This document shows, in pieces, positions 15,806 to 20,823 of a DNA stretch of 20,823 bases; the first letter of the stretch is position 1; every line of letters begins with the position of its first letter. Position numbers and translations under genes: made by a program. The stretch is from Pseudomonas sp. (GTDB taxonomy: Bacteria > Pseudomonadota > Gammaproteobacteria > Pseudomonadales > Pseudomonadaceae). Location of the stretch: positions 1 to 20,823 of the forward strand of contig NZ_JASLGE010000002.1 in the NCBI RefSeq assembly GCF_030150285.1. The letters are read 5' to 3'. The notes beneath the pieces are model-generated. The model saw only the letters and a list, made by a program, of their open reading frames with translations, did not search any database and was not told the DNA's origin.

Positions 15806-16331
15806 ACGGGCTTTCCTTAGTGTGCGCGCTGGCGGCAGGGTCGTGGGTGGCGACGCTTGAGGCCAGTTGAACAATAGCGTCCTTGACCAGACGGTGAGCA
15901 GTGGAAAGCGAGAGGTTGAGGTGATCGGCGGTTTGTTGCAACGTAAAGCCCCCCAGGCGATGCATTTCTACCGCCAGCCGCATCTGTTCGGGCAGGCTTG
16001 CCAGCGTTGCGGCGATGCGGCTGGCATCGTCACCGTGTACGGCGTGTTGTTCGGGCGACAGGGCCGGGCGCATCCATTGCAGTGGCATTTGTTGTTGACG
16101 TTTTTCGGTAGCCTGGCGACGCACGGCATCCAGTGCCAGGTTACGCACGATGCGGTAGAGGTACGCCACGGGCTGGTCTACCGGGTCGTCGCCGCTGCCA
16201 CAAAACCGCAAAAAGGCGTCTTGCACCACATCTTCGGCACGGGCGTGCTCACCCACAACCGCCTTGGCGTAGTTGATCAGGGCGGGGCGATGATGAAGGT
16301 AGAGGTGCAGCCTGGCGGTAGTGTCGGTCAC
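15798..16331 (-). CDS. FecI-type ECF sigma factor (iron-starvation class)
   Basis: A 177-residue sigma-70 family factor with only regions 2 and 4. Region 2 (about residues 10-75) has LINYAKAVVGEHARAEDVVQ, DAFLRF and PVAYLYRIVRNLALDAVRR. Region 4 (about 110-160) has ATLASLPEQMRLAVEMHRLG, FTLQQTADHLNLSLSTAHRL, the -35-binding HTH. It starts with GTG at 16331; the ribosome site is weak. It is released from the FecR-type protein when the receptor binds its ligand, and should then transcribe the receptor gene. A Fur-box-like sequence lies about 45-65 bp upstream, fitting expression under iron starvation. Confidence 0.93.
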   Translation of the reverse strand: MTDTTARLHLYLHHRPALINYAKAVVGEHARAEDVVQDAFLRFCGSGDDPVDQPVAYLYRIVRNLALDAVRRQATEKRQQQMPLQWMRPALSPEQHAVHGDDASRIAATLASLPEQMRLAVEMHRLGGFTLQQTADHLNLSLSTAHRLVKDAIVQLASSVATHDPAASAHTKESPYA

Positions 16332-16376
16332 GGGGGAACTCAGGGAGGATGAGCGTGAAGCGCCGCGACGTTAATT

Positions 16377-16398
16377 TAATTGAGAGTAATTATCAATA
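16377..16398 (-). promoter_or_regulatory. Fur-box-like operator and -10 region upstream of the sigma gene
   Basis: On the minus strand TATTGATAATTACTCTCAA resembles a degenerate Fur site (GATAATGATAATCATTATC pattern) and includes GATAAT, a 5-of-6 match to a -10 box. It lies 46 bp upstream of the sigma start codon. Fur repression of FecI-type sigma genes is well established; the match here is partial. Confidence 0.5.
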
Positions 16399-16410
16399 CC
16401 GTTTCAGGTA

Positions 16411-16439
16411 AGAATCCGCCAAATGCACTGGCGAATTCT
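16411..16439 (-). terminator. Hairpin after the thioredoxin-like gene, possible terminator
   Basis: An 11-bp stem with one G-T pair (agaatccgcca / tggcgaattct) and a 7-nt loop, between the stop of the gene at 16460 and the Fur-like site. No T-tract follows. It may separate the upstream transcript from the sigma promoter. Confidence 0.35.
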
Positions 16440-16459
16440 CACAAATGATGGGGCCGGGG

Positions 16460-16942
16460 TTACTGAGTGGGCAGTTTTGCCAATGCGTCACGCAGGGCTT
16501 CGGCACTGGTAAACGACTGTTGTGAGACCAGCTTGCCGTTCTCCAATTGCAACCACAGCACCGCGTCTTCAGCGCCAGGGTACTGGCTAACGATCTTGCC
16601 ATCGCGGTCCAGCACTACGCGGTAGGTGTAGTCGCGCATGGCGGGCAGGGCGAACATTTTGCCAATCAGCGACGGCATACGCTGGATATCGGCCAGGAAC
16701 ACCGCATGACGGGCTTCCAGATAGCCTTTGGGCTGATCCTGCAGCGCGGCCTTGACCATTTTACCGCCGTCCATGGTGCGGGCGACCAGCAAGGTGGTGG
16801 TGCCTGCGTTCTGGTCCGTGTTCAGGGTATAGGGCTGATCATGTTGATCCAGCAGGGTCCAGGGTGTCAGGCGATCACCGACTTCCAGCGCCTGAGCCAG
16901 CAAGGGGAACGCACTCAGCAACAACACCAATACAATTCTCAC
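16460..16942 (-). CDS. Small periplasmic thioredoxin-fold-like protein (YtfJ-like)
   Basis: A 160-residue secreted protein. The signal peptide covers about residues 1-19 (VRIVLVLLLSAFPLLAQALE). The mature part begins GDRLTPWTLLDQHDQPYTLN, which resembles the start of peroxiredoxin or thioredoxin-fold proteins. The C-terminal half has YRVVLDRDGKIVSQYPGAED and LQLENGKLVSQQSFTSAEAL, similar in outline to E. coli YtfJ. There is no CxxC redox motif, so disulphide exchange is unlikely. The GTG start at 16942 has AGAGG seven bases upstream and lies directly before the signal peptide; the open frame upstream to 17068 overlaps the neighbouring gene and was rejected. Function unknown. The gene at 17014-17373 is 71 bp upstream in the same direction and could be cotranscribed. 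Confidence 0.75.
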   Translation of the reverse strand: MRIVLVLLLSAFPLLAQALEVGDRLTPWTLLDQHDQPYTLNTDQNAGTTTLLVARTMDGGKMVKAALQDQPKGYLEARHAVFLADIQRMPSLIGKMFALPAMRDYTYRVVLDRDGKIVSQYPGAEDAVLWLQLENGKLVSQQSFTSAEALRDALAKLPTQ

Positions 16943-17013
16943 GGGTCTACCTCTCTTGTTCAGGGAAGCGGCATGGTAGCCGCGAAGCGCCGTGAGAACA
17001 CGCCAGATCTGTT

Positions 17014-17373
17014 TCAGCGTTTGCTGGCCAAGCGTTTTGGCCAGTCGCCGCCACAGGCTCGCTGGCATTCTTCTTCGGAGTCAAAGTACACGTGGGATGC
17101 GCCGGGGCGCACATGCACCTGGGCATCGGCCAGTGCCCGTGCGGTCAATTCGCCCATGTAACGGGCCTCGCCATCGGCCAGCGCGAAGTCTTTACTGGCC
17201 TGGGTGTCAAACACCCAGACAACTTTCAGGCTGGTCGGAAACGCCGCGAAGTCGACCACATGAGTCAGCCAGACAAACCCTGGAATTTGCCCCTTGGCGG
17301 TTTCACAGGCTTGGGTCAGGGATTTGACCAGGCGGCGTTCAAGTTGCGCCTGGTTGCGTTTGCTTAAAGACAT
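17014..17373 (-). CDS. Conserved hypothetical protein, 119 residues
   Basis: A small, probably cytoplasmic protein without signal peptide or membrane segment. It starts MSLSKRNQAQLERRLVKSLT with a basic amphipathic N-terminus. A middle segment, WLTHVVDFAAFPTSLKVVWV, precedes FDTQASKDFALADGEARYMG, and the protein ends in a Cys-containing stretch, EEECQRACGGDWPKRLASKR. The ATG at 17373 has AGGA seven bases upstream. I do not recognise a domain with certainty; similar small proteins occur widely in Pseudomonas. It is the first gene of a possible two-gene unit with the thioredoxin-like gene. Confidence 0.7.
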   Translation of the reverse strand: MSLSKRNQAQLERRLVKSLTQACETAKGQIPGFVWLTHVVDFAAFPTSLKVVWVFDTQASKDFALADGEARYMGELTARALADAQVHVRPGASHVYFDSEEECQRACGGDWPKRLASKR

Positions 17374-17912
17374 CGATGAATCCTGTCAGAGGGACGGCAA
17401 AATAAAGGCAGGCATCATACGCGACCTGGGGCCCGGGTTTGCCCCACGAATCAGCGACTCATCCAAATGCATGGCCTTAACCGTTTCAGTGGCCTTAAAA
17501 ACCCCAAAAAAGATGCGTTTATACGCAAAGGGCCACCTGAGGTAGAATGTCGCGGATGGACGGCTGACGCCCTGTCTTGTCATACCGGTGCTGGCTTGCC
17601 GGATGGCGTGGCAAGGGGGTCAGATGACAATGGAGCTGCAATACCGTGTGCGCACGTGTCAGCGCGGGCAGGCTTGACCTGTCGCCGGTCATGGCCGACA
17701 CACCCAACATGTCACCCAAGTAGCTGAAGCCAAAACCAATAAGAGATCAGCGCCCAAGGTACATAACCGTGAGGTCTATAGTGTGCATAGGCCTTCTATC
17801 TCTACCCGTTCCAGGCCTGAACGCACGATGACTGCCGATGAGGCTGTCGACTGTCGCGGTGTTTCATTCGCTGAGTGCCGGGTAGATGGCGTTTTATCTT
17901 AGGTACCACAAC
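17374..17912. other. Long intergenic region upstream of mqo
   Basis: 539 bp with no convincing gene. It separates the divergent hypothetical gene from mqo and should contain both promoters. A TAGAAT at 17543-17548 is a possible plus-strand -10 box, without a good -35. This would leave a long leader of about 365 nt before mqo. No recognised riboswitch, and no strong terminator hairpin seen. Confidence 0.5.
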
Positions 17913-19562
17913 ATGCTAAAGAAAATGAATAAGGGGCTACTGGGCCTGGCGCTGAGCATGGGACTGACGTCCGTGCACGCGGCTGAGCCCAAACATGTCG
18001 ATGTCCTGCTGATTGGCGGCGGCATCATGAGCGCTACGCTGGGTGTCTGGCTCAATGAGCTGGAACCGGGCCTGTCCATGGAGATGATCGAGCGTCTTGA
18101 CGGCGTTGCCCAGGAAAGCTCCAACGGCTGGAATAACGCAGGTACCGGCCACTCGGCGCTGGCCGAACTGAACTACACCCCGGAAGACAAGAACGGCAAC
18201 GTTGAAATCCCGAAGGCCGTTGAAATCAACGAAGCCTTCCAGATCTCGCGTCAGTTCTGGTCCTGGCAGGTCAAGAACGGTGTGCTGAAAGACCCGCGCT
18301 CGTTCATCAACTCCACACCGCACATGAGCTTTGTGTGGGGCGATGACAACATCAAGTTTTTGAAGAAGCGCTACGAAGCCCTCAAGGCCAGCCCTTTGTT
18401 CGCTGGCATGGAGTACTCCGAAGACCCGGCCCAGATCAAGCAGTGGGTTCCGTTGATGATGGAAGGGCGTGACCCCAACCAGAAAATCGCGGCCACCTGG
18501 TCTCCTATCGGCACGGACGTGAATTTCGGTGAAATTACCCGCCAGTTCACGGCTTACCTGCAAAGCAAGCCTGGCTTCACGCTGAAGCTGTCGAGCGAAG
18601 TGCAAGACATCAAGCGCAATGAAGACGGTTCGTGGCGTGTGGTGTACAAAAACCTGAAAGACGGTACCCAGTCTGAAACCGACGCCAAGTTCGTGTTTAT
18701 CGGCGCAGGCGGAGGTGCATTGCACCTGCTGCAGAAGTCCGGCATTCCTGAAGCTCGCGAATATGCCGGCTTCCCGGTAGGCGGCTCGTTCCTGGTCACC
18801 GAGAACCCGACCGTGGCCGAGCAGCACCTGGCCAAGGCTTATGGTAAAGCCTCGGTAGGCGCGCCGCCGATGTCGGTACCGCACCTGGACACCCGCGTGC
18901 TCGACGGCAAGCGCGTTATCCTGTTTGGCCCGTTCGCGACCTTCTCGACCAAGTTCCTGAAAGAAGGCTCGTACTTCGACCTGCTGACCAGCACCACCAC
19001 CCACAACATCTGGCCAATGACCAAAGTCGGTATCGAACAATACCCACTGGTTGAGTACCTGGCCGGTCAACTGATGCTGTCGGACGAAGACCGTTTCAAC
19101 GCGCTGAAAGAATACTTCCCGAACGCCAAAACCGAAGACTGGCGTCTGTGGCAAGCTGGCCAGCGTGTGCAGATCATCAAGCGTGACGAAGAGAAAGGTG
19201 GCGTGCTGAAACTGGGTACCGAGATTGTTGCGGCCAAAGACGGCAGCATTGCCGGCCTGCTGGGCGCATCACCTGGTGCCTCCACTGCAGCACCGATCAT
19301 GCTGACCGTGCTGGAAACCGTGTTCAAGGACAAAGTGGCAAGCCCTGAGTGGCAAGCCAAGTTGCATCAGATCGTGCCGAGCTACGGCACCAAGCTGAAC
19401 GACTCGCCTGAGCGCGTTGCTCAGGAGTGGGCCTACACGGCGCAAACCCTGCAACTGACTCCGCCACCGGCCATTACGGTGCCAAGCGGTGCAGCGCAAG
19501 CCCCTGCTGAAGCGCCGGCCAAGCCTGCGCCAAGCGACCCGGCGTCTGACCTGGCGCTGTAA
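17913..19562 (+). CDS. mqo: Malate:quinone oxidoreductase with N-terminal signal-like sequence
   Basis: A 549-residue FAD enzyme that oxidises malate to oxaloacetate and passes electrons to the quinone pool, replacing or supplementing malate dehydrogenase in the TCA cycle. The FAD-binding motif is VDVLLIGGGIMSATLGVWLN (about residues 29-48), followed by SSNGWNNAGTGHSALAELNY, both diagnostic for Mqo. Other family segments are SFVWGDDNIKFLKKRY, GTDVNFGEITRQF, RVILFGPFATFSTKFLKEGS and GLLGASPGASTAAPIML. Residues 1-24 (NKGLLGLALSMGLTSVHAAE) look like a cleavable or anchoring signal, and the last 35 residues are Ala/Pro-rich; both are found in one Pseudomonas Mqo subgroup as far as I recall. The ATG at 17913 was preferred over one nine codons earlier because AGG sits nine bases upstream. 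Confidence 0.97.
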   Translation: MLKKMNKGLLGLALSMGLTSVHAAEPKHVDVLLIGGGIMSATLGVWLNELEPGLSMEMIERLDGVAQESSNGWNNAGTGHSALAELNYTPEDKNGNVEIPKAVEINEAFQISRQFWSWQVKNGVLKDPRSFINSTPHMSFVWGDDNIKFLKKRYEALKASPLFAGMEYSEDPAQIKQWVPLMMEGRDPNQKIAATWSPIGTDVNFGEITRQFTAYLQSKPGFTLKLSSEVQDIKRNEDGSWRVVYKNLKDGTQSETDAKFVFIGAGGGALHLLQKSGIPEAREYAGFPVGGSFLVTENPTVAEQHLAKAYGKASVGAPPMSVPHLDTRVLDGKRVILFGPFATFSTKFLKEGSYFDLLTSTTTHNIWPMTKVGIEQYPLVEYLAGQLMLSDEDRFNALKEYFPNAKTEDWRLWQAGQRVQIIKRDEEKGGVLKLGTEIVAAKDGSIAGLLGASPGASTAAPIMLTVLETVFKDKVASPEWQAKLHQIVPSYGTKLNDSPERVAQEWAYTAQTLQLTPPPAITVPSGAAQAPAEAPAKPAPSDPASDLAL

Positions 19563-19596
19563 AAAAGACGCCCCGTCCAACGCTGTTGGGCGGGGC
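19561..19596 (-). terminator. Terminator between mqo and the CAP gene, strongest for minus-strand transcripts
   Basis: A 12-bp stem (GCCCCGTCCAAC / GTTGGGCGGGGC, one G-T pair, loop GCT). On the minus strand it is followed by GTCTTTTTT, a classic T-tract, so it ends transcription from the CAP gene. On the plus strand the hairpin lies seven bases past the mqo stop but has no T-tract after it. Confidence 0.85.
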
Positions 19597-19651
19597 TGCT
19601 CTGAAGGCGGTTTCCTCGCGACTTCCCCTTTCCAGTATTTGTGCGCAGGAT

Positions 19652-20503
19652 TTATGGCGTGCCGAATAGCGCTGTCCAATAAATCCCCGCGTCACTTTTC
19701 GGATCGACCGCATAAGCGGCTCCCAGCTCGCTGAACTGCGGGTTCATCACATTGGCACAATGACCGGGGCTGGCGAGCCAACCCTCCACCACCTTGGCGG
19801 GTGTGCCTTGCCCGGCGGCAATGTTCTCGCCGATCAACCGTGCCGTGTACCCGGCCAGTTCGGCGCGATCACCCGGCGTACCGCCTTCACGGTCCTTGTG
19901 GTCGAAATAGTTATGGTTGGCCATGTCACGGCTATGGGCCTCTGCGGCCGCGGCCAGCGTAGCGTTCAGCGCGAGAGGAGGCGCGGCATTGAAGGCCTGA
20001 GTGCCGCACTGACGGGGCTGTGCCCGCGCCGCGTTGATCAGTGTCAGCACGTTCTGGCCTTCCGTTTGCGAGTCGCCCAGGCGTCCTGCCAACAGCGGCC
20101 GGGCCAGCACGATGCGCCAGTCGCGTTGATCGCGGCTGACGCCGATATCGGTAAACTGCGGGTCGAGCACCACCTTACAAAAACTTTCCTGCACGGCTTT
20201 CAGGGCGGATGGCGCGTCCCGAGGCCCGGACAAGGTGATGGCTTGTACGCTGACCATCGGGTACCCGGTACTGGCAAGCGCCTGCTGCAAATCACCGAAG
20301 CGGTTGGAGGCCAGCATCAGCCGTGGATCAACAGCCAGCGGCGGCAATTCAGGCGAGGCTTCACTGGCACAGCGTTGAACCTGACTGCGGTACGCGTTGA
20401 TCGAGTCGACCAATTGCGATTCTTCGCTGGCCACAGCGCACGTGCCGAGCATCAGGCCCAGGGCCAATACTGACAGGCGAGAGAGTGAGAACGGACTGTG
20501 CAT
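19652..20503 (-). CDS. Secreted protein with two tandem CAP (SCP/PR-1-like) domains
   Basis: A 283-residue exported protein. The signal peptide covers about residues 1-26 (LSVLALGLMLGTCAVASEES). The second half (about 152-281) is a typical bacterial CAP domain: LINAARAQPRQCG, PPLALNATL, AHSRDMANHNYFDHKDREG, LIGENIAAG and SPGHCANVMNPQFSELGAAY, with H190, E226 and H248 in the usual positions. The first half (about 31-136) aligns with it (INAYRSQVQRC, PPLAVDPRL, CKVVLDPQFTDIGVS) but carries R68, A88 and F108 there. CAP proteins have varied roles in binding and signalling; no enzymatic role can be assigned. The ATG at 20503 has AGAGG seven bases upstream and begins the signal peptide; another ATG six codons earlier lies in the loop of a hairpin. 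Confidence 0.88.
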   Translation of the reverse strand: MHSPFSLSRLSVLALGLMLGTCAVASEESQLVDSINAYRSQVQRCASEASPELPPLAVDPRLMLASNRFGDLQQALASTGYPMVSVQAITLSGPRDAPSALKAVQESFCKVVLDPQFTDIGVSRDQRDWRIVLARPLLAGRLGDSQTEGQNVLTLINAARAQPRQCGTQAFNAAPPLALNATLAAAAEAHSRDMANHNYFDHKDREGGTPGDRAELAGYTARLIGENIAAGQGTPAKVVEGWLASPGHCANVMNPQFSELGAAYAVDPKSDAGIYWTALFGTP

Positions 20504-20530
20504 GAGGGCACCTCTGAACATGAGGTGCCC
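20504..20530 (-). promoter_or_regulatory. Hairpin that covers the ribosome-binding site of the CAP gene
   Basis: Perfect 9-bp inverted repeat (gggcacctc at 20506-20514, gaggtgccc at 20522-20530, 7-nt loop). In the minus-strand transcript the Shine-Dalgarno bases at 20511-20515 overlap the stem's 3' arm, two bases before the ATG at 20503. This could hold translation back or serve as a DNA operator. Confidence 0.6.
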
Positions 20531-20721
20531 ATGATGCTTTATTTACGCAGCTGTCGCATCACGCCGGCGTCGCCTCGTTCTACTCGTCAACTGCTACAGG
20601 GGTAGTCGCTGCCGATCGGGAGGATGCCCCGGGCCGCTGTTGTTTCAGTGTGAATGCGCAAGACAACTGGCGTATCCGGCACATATCCGTTTTCGGGGTT
20701 TAACCGGTGCATCGGTTTCGC
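20531..20721. other. Intergenic region upstream of the CAP gene
   Basis: About 190 bp with no open reading frame that I can support. It should contain the minus-strand promoter of the CAP gene, but no clear -10 or -35 pair was seen. Confidence 0.5.
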
Positions 20722-20823
20722 TTTTACAGCGAGTCCCTTTTGTCAAACAGCCACAAAAGGAACCAAAAAGGCCTTGCCCCGACGTTCGGCCTTCGCTGCG
20801 CTCAGGTTCCCTCGCTCCGGTCC
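20722..20823 (+). repeat. Edge of a dispersed Pseudomonas intergenic repeat
   Basis: The text with gagtcccttttgtcaaaca, ccacaaaaggaaccaaaaa and the ending ctcgctccggtcc resembles a family of long dispersed repeats seen between genes in many Pseudomonas genomes. It continues past the window. Recalled by pattern only. Confidence 0.55.

Noticed and set aside
14834..15820. Plus-strand open frame of 328 codons opposite the FecR-type gene
   Set aside because: The minus strand carries the FecR signature and coupled start; the plus frame is a shadow.
17937..19154. Minus-strand open frame of 405 codons opposite mqo
   Set aside because: The plus strand encodes unmistakable Mqo motifs; the opposite frame has no family features.

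Overview
The window looks like chromosomal DNA of a fluorescent Pseudomonas (P. fluorescens group). The protein families, the GC-rich codon use and the malate:quinone oxidoreductase with an N-terminal signal sequence support this. Assignments rest on reading the sequence and on family knowledge; no database search was run. I saw no tRNA, rRNA, CRISPR array or intact insertion sequence.

Region 1 (1-3150, minus strand, locally AT-rich) is a type VI secretion (T6SS) accessory locus. It holds the first 118 codons of a vgrG, a degraded immunity-gene relic, an intact Tli4-type immunity gene, and a short open frame that looks like a phospholipase D-type toxin whose catalytic middle has been deleted. 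A leader of about 250 bp occurs twice in the same orientation, once before vgrG and once before the toxin remnant. The locus reads as a disarmed effector-immunity cassette beside a vgrG.

Region 2 (3152-9900) is a five-gene minus-strand operon: periplasmic binding protein, ATPase, two permeases and a class-III aminotransferase. A divergent XRE-cupin regulator faces it. This looks like uptake and first-step catabolism of a polyamine or omega-amino acid. A perfect 20-bp palindrome in the divergent promoter region is the best operator candidate. A LysR-type regulator (9901-10800) abuts the XRE-cupin gene tail to tail with no spacer.

Region 3 (10958-16400, minus strand) is a cell-surface signalling iron or haem uptake system: ECF sigma factor, FecR-type anti-sigma factor, TonB-dependent receptor with an N-terminal signalling (STN) domain, and a dedicated TonB. 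A Fur-box-like sequence lies upstream of the sigma gene. The layout resembles has or hxu haem systems, but no haemophore or haemophore exporter is present here.

Region 4 (16460-20823) holds a small periplasmic thioredoxin-fold-like protein, a small conserved hypothetical protein, mqo, and a secreted protein with two tandem CAP domains of which the first has lost its key residues. The ribosome-binding site of that gene lies inside a perfect 9-bp hairpin. The last 100 bases resemble a dispersed Pseudomonas intergenic repeat.
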